DNA from: a virus
Reading direction: 5' to 3' (one strand)
DNA: 50,222 nucleotides
IMG/VR virus record: IMGVR_UViG_3300015245_000045
Location: 1-50,222 of that record
Part shown: positions 8,360 to 15,144 of the stretch, in pieces
Position numbering within the stretch: position 1 is the first letter of the stretch
Layout: every line of letters begins with the position of its first letter
The notes under the pieces: model-generated
What the model was told of the DNA's origin: nothing
The model's database searches: none
The model's input: only the letters and a program-made list of their open reading frames with translations
Position numbers and translations under genes: made by a program

Positions 8360-8996
8360 CCGGATCGCGCGCCTGCCCGTCGACAAGCGGGGCTTCCCGG
8401 TGCCGCGCTTTGTCGCGCTGGTCGACGGCGAGCCCGACCATCGGCTCATCGACCCGCGCTACATGCCGCACGCCGTGCGCCTCAACCAATGCTGGATCTG
8501 CGGCCAGACGCTCGGCGCCTTCAAGACCTTCCTGCTCGGGCCAATGTGTACGATCAACCGCGTCTCCAGCGAGCCGCCCATGCACCGCGACTGCGCGCTC
8601 TACGCGGTCACCGCCTGCCCGTTCCTTTCGAAGCCCCACATGCGCCGCCGGGACGCTGGCATGCCCGACGCACTGGTCGATCCCCCGGGCGGCTTCATCA
8701 AGCGCAACCCGGGCACGATGTGCGCGTGGACGACGCGCGGCTACAAGGCCGAGGTTCATCCCAAGGGCGACGGCACGCGCGGGCTACTCTTCTTCGTCGA
8801 CGCGCCGACCGCGATGGAGTGGTTCCGCGAAGGCCGCGCTGCCACGCGCGAGGAGGTGGTGGAGGCCATCGCCAGCGGCCTGCCCGTGCTGAAGGAGGTC
8901 GCCGAGCAGGATGGCCTCAAGGCGGTCTACCACCTCGGCTTTCAGACTGGCGAGTTGATGAAGCTGCTCGACGCGTTCGGGCCTGCGCCCGCATGA
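8295..8996 (+). CDS. conserved phage protein with CWICG motif
   Basis: A 233-residue protein. The start is uncertain: TTG 8295 has GGGAGA about 6 nt upstream, while ATG 8256 lies deep inside the previous gene. The conserved-looking core begins about residue 26 (RLPVDKRGFPVPRF), so the later GTG at 8400 is unlikely. Motifs are CWICGQTLGAF, LLGPMCTINR, EPPMHRDCA and ACPFL, which suggest a zinc site. From general knowledge similar proteins occur in many phages without assigned function. The C-terminal half (after about 120) is an alpha/beta domain. Confidence 0.75.
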   Translation: MQTTNPPSQTNPLRPDLPTPPDRIARLPVDKRGFPVPRFVALVDGEPDHRLIDPRYMPHAVRLNQCWICGQTLGAFKTFLLGPMCTINRVSSEPPMHRDCALYAVTACPFLSKPHMRRRDAGMPDALVDPPGGFIKRNPGTMCAWTTRGYKAEVHPKGDGTRGLLFFVDAPTAMEWFREGRAATREEVVEAIASGLPVLKEVAEQDGLKAVYHLGFQTGELMKLLDAFGPAPA

Positions 8997-9214
8997 CCTA
9001 CCCGGCCAAGATCATCGCCTCGGTGCGCTACGCCGGGCGCACGCCGATGGACCTGCGCACAACGCTGTGGATCGACGGCCAGTGCGTCGAGGGCGTCGTC
9101 GCGCTGGCGGTCAAGCCGGGCGCCGCGCGGAAGTACCGCATGGAGATCGAGGTGGAGGTCGACGACCTCGTCTTCTTCTTCCCGGACGGCACGCACCAGC
9201 GGGCGGTGGTATGA
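8993..9214 (+). CDS. hypothetical beta-rich protein
   Basis: A 73-residue protein, mostly alternating hydrophobic strands (KIIASVRYAG, MEIEVEVDDLVFFFPDG). ATG 8993 overlaps the previous stop and its own stop overlaps the next ATG. Function unknown. Confidence 0.65.
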   Translation: MTYPAKIIASVRYAGRTPMDLRTTLWIDGQCVEGVVALAVKPGAARKYRMEIEVEVDDLVFFFPDGTHQRAVV

Positions 9215-9624
9215 GGCCCGCGCCCCCGGCCATCGTGCGCGCCGTCGAGTGGCTGGTCGTACACCTGAAGCTGCCCTTCCTGCCGGCGCTGCCCTTTCGC
9301 ACGTGGATGGCGATCTGCGGGATCACCTTCGCGGTCAGCCTCGCCAACGCAGCCGGCGGCCTGCTCGGCTTCTGGACGTCCAGCAACGACGTTGCCAACG
9401 CGGCGGTGCTGGTGTTCATCCTGCTCGCGGTGACCCCGCTCTACTTTCCGCCGCGCGTGGTCTTCGTCGCCTTCCGCCTCGACAGCGAGACCATCGGGTG
9501 GGTCGAGATCAACGAGGGCGACGCATGGGTGCTGCACCGCGAGCCGAACTGGCGCGTGCGCCGGCTGGTGGTCCAGAACGGCAAGGTCATCGAGGACCAC
9601 GCGCTGGAGACGAAAGAAACGTGA
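9211..9624 (+). CDS. membrane protein with two TM segments
   Basis: A 137-residue protein. Two hydrophobic segments at about 34-52 (ICGITFAVSLANAAGGLLGF) and 62-80 (ANAAVLVFILLAVTPLYF) are followed by a soluble C-terminal domain of about 55 residues (WVEINEGDAWVLHREPNW). The start overlaps the previous stop by 4 nt. The stop lies within the first 55-bp regulatory repeat, so this gene ends the first transcription block of the island. Function unknown. Confidence 0.72.
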   Translation: MRPAPPAIVRAVEWLVVHLKLPFLPALPFRTWMAICGITFAVSLANAAGGLLGFWTSSNDVANAAVLVFILLAVTPLYFPPRVVFVAFRLDSETIGWVEINEGDAWVLHREPNWRVRRLVVQNGKVIEDHALETKET

Positions 9625-9675
9625 AATAGTTATTATGGACTTTTGAAAAGCATGTTATAGTCCAGTCATCGCAAC
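9621..9675 (+). promoter_or_regulatory. 55-bp regulatory repeat, copy 1 (promoter candidate)
   Basis: First of three near-identical 55-bp elements, each starting at the TGA stop of the gene before it (gTGAaat) and ending catcgcaac. The conserved core is tttgaaaagcatgttata. It contains an extended -10 element, TG-T-TATAGT, at 9653-9661. No strong -35 hexamer is evident at 17 bp. The element sits about 25 nt before the next start codon. I read it as a promoter or operator module serving gene 9701. Confidence 0.75.
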
Positions 9676-9700
9676 AACGAACCAACGAACGGACCTCACC

Positions 9701-10111
9701 ATGTTTACCAAGCAAGCCATCGTCGCCACCTTCCCCGCCTACATGATCGCCGAGCGCGAAGCGGACCACACGGGCTACATCAACATCACCACCGCCGACC
9801 GCCTCGGCCTCGACAGCGGCAAGGGCTTCTTCCGCGAATACAGCCCGGGCAGCGTGGTCAGCTACGCCCTCGAATCCGGCCGCTGTCCCATCGAAGCCAT
9901 CGAGCGCAGCACGGCCCGCAAGGAAGCCCTGCATTGGATCAACGCCTGCGGCTCGGCGCTGACCGCCCACAAGCAGGCGCAGCGCACGCTGGTGCAGGTT
10001 CGCTTCGGCATGAAGGTCTGCTTCGAAGGCCGCCGCTTCACCATCGAGAGCGACTGGAACAACAACCTCAAGCTGGTGCCGGTCGCCGCTGAAGAGAAGG
10101 CCGCCGCCTAA
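9701..10111 (+). CDS. hypothetical protein downstream of regulatory repeat 1
   Basis: A 136-residue soluble protein (MFTKQAIVATFPAYMIAERE start; GSVVSYALESGRCPIEAIER central helix; FEGRRFTIESDW near the end). It is the first gene after regulatory repeat copy 1. The Shine-Dalgarno is weak (acggacc). Function unknown; no motif recognised. Confidence 0.75.
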   Translation: MFTKQAIVATFPAYMIAEREADHTGYINITTADRLGLDSGKGFFREYSPGSVVSYALESGRCPIEAIERSTARKEALHWINACGSALTAHKQAQRTLVQVRFGMKVCFEGRRFTIESDWNNNLKLVPVAAEEKAAA

Positions 10112-10120
10112 GACCAAACC

Positions 10121-10138
10121 GCCCGGCCAGCGCCGGGC
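10121..10138 (+). terminator. GC-rich hairpin without T-tract
   Basis: A perfect 7-bp inverted repeat, gcccggc / gccgggc, with a 4-nt loop lies just after the stop of gene 9701. No T-run follows, so it is not a canonical intrinsic terminator. It could attenuate transcription or protect an mRNA end. Confidence 0.4.
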
Positions 10139-10149
10139 GCCTCCAGCCC

Positions 10150-10338
10150 ATGACCAACTCAACCCTGCGCGAGACCCGCTACGCCAACCTGCGCTACCAC
10201 CAAACGCCGGCCGGCTGGCGCGTCGTCGACTGCCATGAGCCCGGCCGCTTCGCCGACGTGGGCCCCATCTACGCGACCCGCGCCGAACTGCTGGCCGACC
10301 TCGACCGCTACGCCAGCGAGACGTGGGGCTACGCATGA
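10150..10338 (+). CDS. hypothetical small protein
   Basis: A 62-residue protein starting MTNSTLRETRYANLRYHQTP, with a GWRVVDCHEPGRF element and a C-terminal helix. Its stop overlaps the next start (ATGA). No family recognised. Confidence 0.62.
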   Translation: MTNSTLRETRYANLRYHQTPAGWRVVDCHEPGRFADVGPIYATRAELLADLDRYASETWGYA

Positions 10339-10655
10339 AGCCGATCAGCGTCGCCCTCTACACGGCCGCCAACGGCCGCGAGGCGCTGTCGATAGACGGC
10401 GAACTCGCAACATTGCAGGCGCTCGTCGGCGGCTGGATCGAGGCGCTGGCGATGCCCGACGGGCTCACGCTGGTGTGCAACGAGGAAGGGCGCCTGCAGG
10501 ACCTCCAGCCCCACCACGCGGTCCTGCTGGCGAGCGGCGTGCCGCAGGTCATCGTGGGCGACTTCTTCGTCTGCCGCACGACCGGGAGCAACTTCGCCGG
10601 GCTGCGTCCCGGAGATCTCGTGCTGCTGGACCAGTACGTGCGACCGATGGCGTGA
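10335..10655 (+). CDS. DUF3846-like protein
   Basis: A 106-residue protein (ATG 10335, overlapping the previous stop). The order of motifs LQALVGGWIEAL, then LVCNEEGRLQDL, then VIVGDFFVCR matches what I know of DUF3846, a family of phage and plasmid proteins of unknown function. It ends within regulatory repeat copy 2. The assignment is by motif recognition only. Confidence 0.75.
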   Translation: MKPISVALYTAANGREALSIDGELATLQALVGGWIEALAMPDGLTLVCNEEGRLQDLQPHHAVLLASGVPQVIVGDFFVCRTTGSNFAGLRPGDLVLLDQYVRPMA

Positions 10656-10706
10656 AATGGATAACATGCTAATTTGAAAAGCATGTTATACTTGCGTCAT
10701 CGCAAC
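10652..10706 (+). promoter_or_regulatory. 55-bp regulatory repeat, copy 2 (promoter candidate)
   Basis: Second copy of the 55-bp element, again beginning at the stop codon of the gene before it. The extended -10 reads TG-T-TATACT. In this copy the flanks form an inverted repeat, ataacatgc ... gcatgttat, separated by 11 nt, which could bind a dimeric regulator. It precedes gene 10723 by 16 nt. Confidence 0.75.
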
Positions 10707-10722
10707 CCGAAAGGCACTGACA

Positions 10723-10944
10723 ATGACCGCTACCCACATCACCGCCGCCGCGCAGGAATACCACCAGCGCGCCACCGCCATCGACGAGCAGATCGCCCGC
10801 ATCATCGACGGCCTCGAAGCCCACAAGGCCAAGGCCGCGCTGAAGCCGGCCGACTGGTGCTTCGCTGGCGACCTCGGCTACTACCTCACGCAACTGACCG
10901 GCGTCGCCGACAGCCTGCACAAGACTGGCGAGTACGCGGTATGA
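10723..10944 (+). CDS. hypothetical helical protein
   Basis: A 73-residue mostly helical protein (AAAQEYHQRATAIDEQIARI) after regulatory repeat copy 2. The sequence aggcactgaca just before the start recurs, with one change, before genes 12158 and 12958. The stop overlaps the next ATG. Function unknown. Confidence 0.65.
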   Translation: MTATHITAAAQEYHQRATAIDEQIARIIDGLEAHKAKAALKPADWCFAGDLGYYLTQLTGVADSLHKTGEYAV

Positions 10945-11327
10945 AAGCCACGTTCAAGGCGGTCAACGCCGCCATCGCCGCCAAGGGCTACAAGGCCGAA
11001 CTGATCAAGGGCGCCGGCTACTTCTACTTCGTCGGCGACGACGTGCGTATCGACGCCCCGAGCACCTACACCTACCGGCTGACCGACTTCACGGTCGAGG
11101 AGTGGATGGCCGAGTTCGCGGCCTGCGTCGACGCCAAGCCGGCCAGCACCGCCAGCCTGATCGACGTGCTCAACGACCCCGAGGGCCGCGCGCAGGTCGA
11201 GGCCATCGAGGACATTCTGGTGTCCCTGCGCAACCGGCCGGACGACGCGGTGCTCCAGCGCCTGCTCGCTGGCGCGCGGGCCAGCCTGAAGGCGAGCCAC
11301 GGCTATGACTACGGAGGCGCGGAATGA
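10941..11327 (+). CDS. conserved phage protein of unknown function
   Basis: A 128-residue protein. Residues 1-60 (FKAVNAAIAAKGYKAELIKG, GYFYFVGDD, then TVEEWMAEF) resemble a small phage domain seen in many genomes with the order KxxxxxxGxxxELxKGxGYFYF. The C-terminal half is helical. Coupled to both neighbours by 4-nt overlaps. Function unknown. Confidence 0.72.
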   Translation: MKATFKAVNAAIAAKGYKAELIKGAGYFYFVGDDVRIDAPSTYTYRLTDFTVEEWMAEFAACVDAKPASTASLIDVLNDPEGRAQVEAIEDILVSLRNRPDDAVLQRLLAGARASLKASHGYDYGGAE

Positions 11328-11509
11328 AGCCTTGGATCGTCACCTACTACAACCCGGTCACCGAGAAGCGCCACGTGCTGATCGACGACATCGACGAGCA
11401 CACGGCCGACGCGGTGGTCGACCGCTTCGGCGACGAGGGCGACCAGTACCACCGGCTTCCCGAGGTGCGCAAGGAGCGCGCGGTCGAGGCGACGGAGGGC
11501 GCGCAATGA
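11324..11509 (+). CDS. hypothetical small protein
   Basis: A 61-residue acidic protein starting MKPWIVTYYNPVTEKRHVLI. The start overlaps the previous stop and the stop overlaps the next start. No family recognised. Confidence 0.62.
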   Translation: MKPWIVTYYNPVTEKRHVLIDDIDEHTADAVVDRFGDEGDQYHRLPEVRKERAVEATEGAQ

Positions 11510-12087
11510 GCACGAAGAAGCTCTACGCCGAGATCGACGTTCGGGCGAAGGACGCCGAGGGCTGGCCGGCGGTCGTCCCGGCCATGACCGAGGACGAGGC
11601 CATCCGGGCTGCGCGGCGCCTCTGGCGCTACTCGCTCGGCCAGACGTTCACGGGCGTGGTCAAGGTGACCAGCGGCAACCGGCGCAACCGGATCGCGTGG
11701 GCGGGTTCGACGCGTGCCATCCACGTGAACCCGTCGCGCGGGTGGAAGCACCTCGTGCATGAACTGTCGCACTGGCTGGACTACGTCGCCAACGGCACCT
11801 CGCAGCATGGCAAGCACCACGCGCGCTTCGAGGCGAAGCTGGTGCGCGAGGTCGTGCGACGCGGCTACCTCGACGGCAAGCTGGCGACGCCAGACAAGCC
11901 CGAGCCGGCGCCGCTGCCGGCCGAGGACGCCAAGCTGCTCGGCCAGCGCAAGAAGCTCGACGCGCTACTGGCGCGCGCGGCCCGATGGGAGGCCAAGCGC
12001 AAGCGCGCCGAGAACGCCCTGAAGAAGATCGGCAAGTCGGCGCGCTACTACGAGCGGGCCATCGAGAAGGCTGCCGCCGATGCGTGA
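11506..12087 (+). CDS. SprT-like zinc metallopeptidase domain protein
   Basis: A 193-residue protein from ATG 11506. The zinc-binding motif HELSH is at 85-89 (Glu86 catalytic), followed by HGKHHARFE at 101-109, which provides a candidate third ligand. This is the layout of small SprT-like or gluzincin-type peptidases. The C-terminal 70 residues are a basic coiled-coil-like tail (AKRKRAENALKKIGK) that could bind DNA. Substrate unknown. The stop lies in regulatory repeat copy 3. Confidence 0.75.
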   Translation: MSTKKLYAEIDVRAKDAEGWPAVVPAMTEDEAIRAARRLWRYSLGQTFTGVVKVTSGNRRNRIAWAGSTRAIHVNPSRGWKHLVHELSHWLDYVANGTSQHGKHHARFEAKLVREVVRRGYLDGKLATPDKPEPAPLPAEDAKLLGQRKKLDALLARAARWEAKRKRAENALKKIGKSARYYERAIEKAAADA

Positions 12088-12138
12088 AATAGTTACTATG
12101 GCACTTTGAAAAGGATGTTATACTTATGCCATCGCAAC
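12084..12138 (+). promoter_or_regulatory. 55-bp regulatory repeat, copy 3 (promoter candidate)
   Basis: Third copy, with the same length and the same placement over the stop codon of the previous gene. The core is tttgaaaaggatgttatact, with an extended -10 TG-T-TATACT. It shares gtgaaatagtta and tatgg with copy 1. It precedes gene 12158. Confidence 0.75.
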
Positions 12139-12157
12139 GAACTACTGAAGCACTGAC

Positions 12158-12406
12158 ATGACACAAGCCACCGCCACCCGCCGCCCGGCCCTGCACATCG
12201 AATTTGACACGCGCAGCTATGTGCGCTCGCACGGCCGCGAACCACGCGGCACCGGCTCATGGGCCTTCGAGTTCAACGACGAAGCCGCGACGCACTGGGT
12301 GCCGGGCTCGCGCACCTACACCGAGGCCAAGAAGTACATCAAGGCCCTCGTGCTGGCGAACGCCGCCGAGCACCTCGAAGCCGCCATCATCACCATCCTG
12401 CCGTAA
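12158..12406 (+). CDS. hypothetical protein downstream of regulatory repeat 3
   Basis: An 82-residue protein with a beta-strand then helix pattern (FDTRSYVRSHGREPRGTGSW, YTEAKKYIKALVLANAAEHL). The leader aagcactgaca resembles those of genes 10723 and 12958. Function unknown. Confidence 0.68.
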   Translation: MTQATATRRPALHIEFDTRSYVRSHGREPRGTGSWAFEFNDEAATHWVPGSRTYTEAKKYIKALVLANAAEHLEAAIITILP

Positions 12407-12425
12407 GGCAGAAGGACCTCCAGCC

Positions 12426-12707
12426 ATGAAAGACGAAGCCAACAGCCCGCGCCCGCCGGGCGACCGGGGGCAAGGCCGCATGGCCTACGCGCCGGAAGAC
12501 AAGCGGCGCCCGCGCAGCATCGCGTTGACCGACGCGCAGTGGGAGCAGTTCCGCGCGCTCGGCACTGACTGGCTGATCGAGAAGCTGGCCGACGACGTGA
12601 AGCCATCGCTGACCGCCGCCGAGCGCCGCGAACTGTCCAAGCTGCGCGCCTTCGCTTTCGCGGTCAAGCAGCACGCCAGCGCGCTCGGGAAGGTCACCGC
12701 CGCATGA
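12426..12707 (+). CDS. hypothetical small helical protein
   Basis: A 93-residue protein: a disordered charged N-terminus, then RSIALTDAQWEQFRALGTDW and further helices. The ALTDAQWEQFRALG segment recalls ribbon-helix-helix-like or plasmid-protein helices, but that is weak. Preceded by an AAGGACC Shine-Dalgarno-like sequence; the stop overlaps the next ATG. Confidence 0.65.
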   Translation: MKDEANSPRPPGDRGQGRMAYAPEDKRRPRSIALTDAQWEQFRALGTDWLIEKLADDVKPSLTAAERRELSKLRAFAFAVKQHASALGKVTAA

Positions 12708-12925
12708 ACGACGAGATCGAGCGGGCCATCCGCACGCTCATGGCCCTCCAGCAGCGAAGCCGGCGCCAGCGCGCACAGACGGCCTCCACGCGCGCCGGCA
12801 ACGCCTACTTGGACGTGACCCGCCACCTCGACGGTGCGGTGCGCTGTCTGCGCCAAGCCACCTTCAGCGTGCAGGAAGCCGAGACGGCCGAGCACGCGCC
12901 CCGCATCCCCGGGATGCCCTACTAA
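12704..12925 (+). CDS. hypothetical small helical protein
   Basis: A 73-residue Arg/Ala-rich helical protein (MNDEIERAIRTLMALQQRS). ATG 12704 overlaps the previous stop. No family recognised. Confidence 0.6.
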   Translation: MNDEIERAIRTLMALQQRSRRQRAQTASTRAGNAYLDVTRHLDGAVRCLRQATFSVQEAETAEHAPRIPGMPY

Positions 12926-12957
12926 CCTTTTCCAACCACCAACCGATAGGCACTGAC

Positions 12958-13260
12958 ATGACCACCACCACCAAGCTCCCCCACGGTTTTTTCCGCGCCC
13001 CGCGCGAGTTTCTCGACAACTTCGAGTGGTACAACCGTGCCCAAACCGCCGCGCTGGAGTTCGCGCTGGCCTGCGCCGAGGACGCCGCGCGCAAGGCCCG
13101 GGGCGAGCCCGAGCCGCCTGCACCCAATGGCGACTCGACGCTGCGCCCGAAGACCCTCACGGACTGGATGTTCCGCCAAGCCCTGATCAGCGCGGTCGAG
13201 GACGCCTACGAGGCCGGCGGCAAGGCCGCAGCGAAGGCGCTGGCGAAGGAGGCGGCGTGA
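12958..13260 (+). CDS. hypothetical protein
   Basis: A 100-residue mostly helical protein (HGFFRAPREFLDNFEWYNRA, then LTDWMFRQALISAVEDAYEA). The leader aggcactgaca matches that of gene 10723. Its end overlaps the GTG start of the lipoprotein gene. Function unknown. Confidence 0.65.
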   Translation: MTTTTKLPHGFFRAPREFLDNFEWYNRAQTAALEFALACAEDAARKARGEPEPPAPNGDSTLRPKTLTDWMFRQALISAVEDAYEAGGKAAAKALAKEAA

Positions 13261-13685
13261 AGCTGAAGCTCATCGCCGGCCTTGCGCTGGCGCTCGTGCT
13301 CGCCGCGTGCGACAGCGGCTCGGGCCGGGCATCGTCCCCGGCGGCTTCCCTCGCGCCCGTCAGCGCCCCGGCTCCCAAGGGCTGCTCGGCGGCCGGCTTC
13401 GAGATCGTCAGCCACAACGCCCGGCGCGACGACAGCGGCTTCCTTGACGACGACATGATCGTCTCGGCCTCCGTGAAGAACAACAACCCGGTCGCGTGCG
13501 CCGCGAAGATCGAGGTCGAGGTCCGCGACAGCGCGGGTAAGGTGATGGGCACCGCGAGCGGCTGGACTGGCAGCGAGAACTTCGCGCCCGGCGACACCCG
13601 CAACGCGGACGTGATCGTGCCCAAGGCGCTCGCCGCGCTCGGCCCGGCCTACGGGGTGCGGGCGGTCGAGTCGGTCATCTGGTGA
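13257..13685 (+). CDS. putative lipoprotein
   Basis: A 142-residue protein starting at GTG 13257 (GTGA overlap, AAGGAGG about 6 nt upstream). The N-terminus KLKLIAGLALALVLAAC is a lipoprotein signal peptide with lipobox LAAC. A Ser/Pro-rich linker follows, then a beta-rich domain (DDDMIVSASVKNNNPVACAA, later GDTRNADVIVP) that looks like an immunoglobulin-like fold with one Cys pair. It is probably anchored in an envelope membrane. Superinfection exclusion or host modification is possible but not shown. Confidence 0.8.
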   Translation: MKLKLIAGLALALVLAACDSGSGRASSPAASLAPVSAPAPKGCSAAGFEIVSHNARRDDSGFLDDDMIVSASVKNNNPVACAAKIEVEVRDSAGKVMGTASGWTGSENFAPGDTRNADVIVPKALAALGPAYGVRAVESVIW

Positions 13686-13691
13686 GGCGCG

Positions 13692-14057
13692 ATGAACTTC
13701 GATCTGAAGCGGCCCTGCAAGGACTGTCCCTTCATCATCGACACGTCGATGGCGCTCTCGCCCGGGCGCATGCTCGGGATCGCCGAGGCCCTGCGCGACG
13801 ACTGGACGGTCTTCCCGTGCCACAAGACGACGCACCTGCGGGGCGACGACGAGGACGATGGCGAGGACGATGCGCCCGGCTACACCTACGACGGCAGCGA
13901 GCAGGCGTGCATGGGCGCGCTGGCCTTCACGCTGCGCGAGCACGGCATGCTGCCGGTGATGGCGCGCATCGCCTGCGCGCGGGGCACGCTGGACGTGGCG
14001 ACCATCAAGGCCAACGAGCCGCTGGTGGAGCAGCCGGGCAACTGGCCGACCAACTGA
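13692..14057 (+). CDS. DUF6283-like Cys-rich protein
   Basis: A 121-residue protein with RPCKDCPFIID at the N-terminus and FPCHKTTH at about 39-46, then an acidic loop (DDEDDGEDD) and a CMGALAF element. The combination CxxCPF, FPCHKT and C.GAL matches my knowledge of DUF6283, a family of unknown function. Metal binding is likely from the Cys/His set. The gene sits 6 nt after the lipoprotein gene. Confidence 0.72.
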   Translation: MNFDLKRPCKDCPFIIDTSMALSPGRMLGIAEALRDDWTVFPCHKTTHLRGDDEDDGEDDAPGYTYDGSEQACMGALAFTLREHGMLPVMARIACARGTLDVATIKANEPLVEQPGNWPTN

Positions 14058-14154
14058 CCCCACCGATTGAGTACCGCACTGTCTGCGCCCCCCGGGGACC
14101 GGGACGCAGGCGGGGTGATCTTGCCCCCCAACCCGATTAGATGGACTGATCGAT

Positions 14155-14400
14155 ATGAAACGACTTCTCTGCCCCGCCCTCGCGGCGGCCTCCCTCATCA
14201 CAACCACCGGCTGCGCCAACATGACCGACGAGCAGCGCGCCGCTCTCGGTGGGGCCATCGTCGGCGGCCTCGCCGTGGCGGGCGCTGTGGTGGCCTCACA
14301 GCCGCGCTACTATGCCCCGCCGCCGGTGGTCTACGTGGCCCCGCCCCGGTCAACGACCTGCCAACGCTTCGGGAACACCGTCCATTGCAACTCGTGGTAA
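14155..14400 (+). CDS. putative small lipoprotein, Gly-zipper type
   Basis: An 81-residue protein. MKRLLCPALAAASLITTTGC is a lipoprotein signal peptide with a TTGC lipobox. The mature part has a glycine-rich hydrophobic segment (GGAIVGGLAVAGAVVAS) typical of glycine-zipper membrane elements, and a Pro/Tyr-rich C-terminus with two Cys. The 97-bp gap upstream shows no obvious promoter. A role at the host envelope is inferred. Confidence 0.72.
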   Translation: MKRLLCPALAAASLITTTGCANMTDEQRAALGGAIVGGLAVAGAVVASQPRYYAPPPVVYVAPPRSTTCQRFGNTVHCNSW

Positions 14401-14582
14401 TCCGCCAGCACCCGACCGTCGAAGATCTCCAGCGCCGCATGCGCGATGCCCGCGCGCGTGGCGACGAGCGCGAGATGGTCACGGTGATGGAGCAACTGGC
14501 GCGAATCGAGATCCGCGATCTGACGCCAGAGCAGCGCGCAGTGCAGGAGGAGTTCATTGCCAAGCAGACCCGGCTCCCGTAG
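14394..14582 (+). CDS. hypothetical small helical protein (start uncertain)
   Basis: From GTG 14394, overlapping the lipoprotein stop, 62 residues of charged helices (TVEDLQRRMRDARARGDERE). An ATG at 14439 would give 47 residues. No clear Shine-Dalgarno. It is the last gene before the terminator. Moderate support only. Confidence 0.45.
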   Translation: MVIRQHPTVEDLQRRMRDARARGDEREMVTVMEQLARIEIRDLTPEQRAVQEEFIAKQTRLP

Positions 14583-14620
14583 CATCGCCTGCCTCCGTTC
14601 TTCACGACGATAGACCTCCA

Positions 14621-14653
14621 GCCACCCCGGCTCACCCCGGGTGGCTTTTTTTT
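14621..14653 (+). terminator. intrinsic terminator ending the small-gene island
   Basis: A 7-bp stem gccaccc (14621-14627) / gggtggc (14639-14645) is followed at once by eight T residues (14646-14653). This is a strong rho-independent terminator on the + strand. It separates the island of small genes from the capsid genes and implies a new promoter for the virion operon, or antitermination. Confidence 0.88.
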
Positions 14654-14700
14654 CGTCCCGGGCAGACACTCCGCGTTTTCCACTTCCGAGGGGACCGACC

Positions 14701-15141
14701 GTGAACCTTTCGCTGACCAACACCACGCAGGAGCCCGAGACCATCGCGGCGCCCGATGGCTCCTTCGCCGACGCGCTGACGCCCGGCACGCCCTACGACC
14801 TCAACAACGCGGCCGAGGTCCTCGTCATCGGTGACAAGCCCGACGTGCGCGAGCAACTCCAGCAGGCGGCCAGCGTCATCACCGGGGTGGTGAAGCACCT
14901 CCTCATGCTGATCGCGGGGCGCAAGCAGCAGCAGCAGTACGCGGCCGAACTGGTCGACGTGACGATCCTGAACCGGGGCGAGAAGGCGGTCCGGGTGATC
15001 CTTGGGGACGGCACCACCGACGTGGAGATCGAGCCGGGCGAGTCGACGCGCTGCAAGGCGCTCGGCTACCTCGAACTGCGCGAACTGGGCGACCTCGACC
15101 AGTCGCAGGTCGACGGCGGGACGCAGACGGCGCTGGCCTGA
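14701..15141 (+). CDS. hypothetical protein at the start of the virion operon
   Basis: A 146-residue protein from GTG 14701, with GAGGGGA about 7 nt upstream. It has a beta-rich N-terminus (NLSLTNTTQEPETIAAPDGS), a central helix (REQLQQAASVITGVVKHLLM), a Gln run, and a C-terminal beta segment (VRVILGDGTTDVEIEPGEST). It could be a structural or assembly protein, since it heads the virion operon after the terminator. No family recognised. Confidence 0.7.
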   Translation: MNLSLTNTTQEPETIAAPDGSFADALTPGTPYDLNNAAEVLVIGDKPDVREQLQQAASVITGVVKHLLMLIAGRKQQQQYAAELVDVTILNRGEKAVRVILGDGTTDVEIEPGESTRCKALGYLELRELGDLDQSQVDGGTQTALA

Positions 15142-15144
15142 GAC

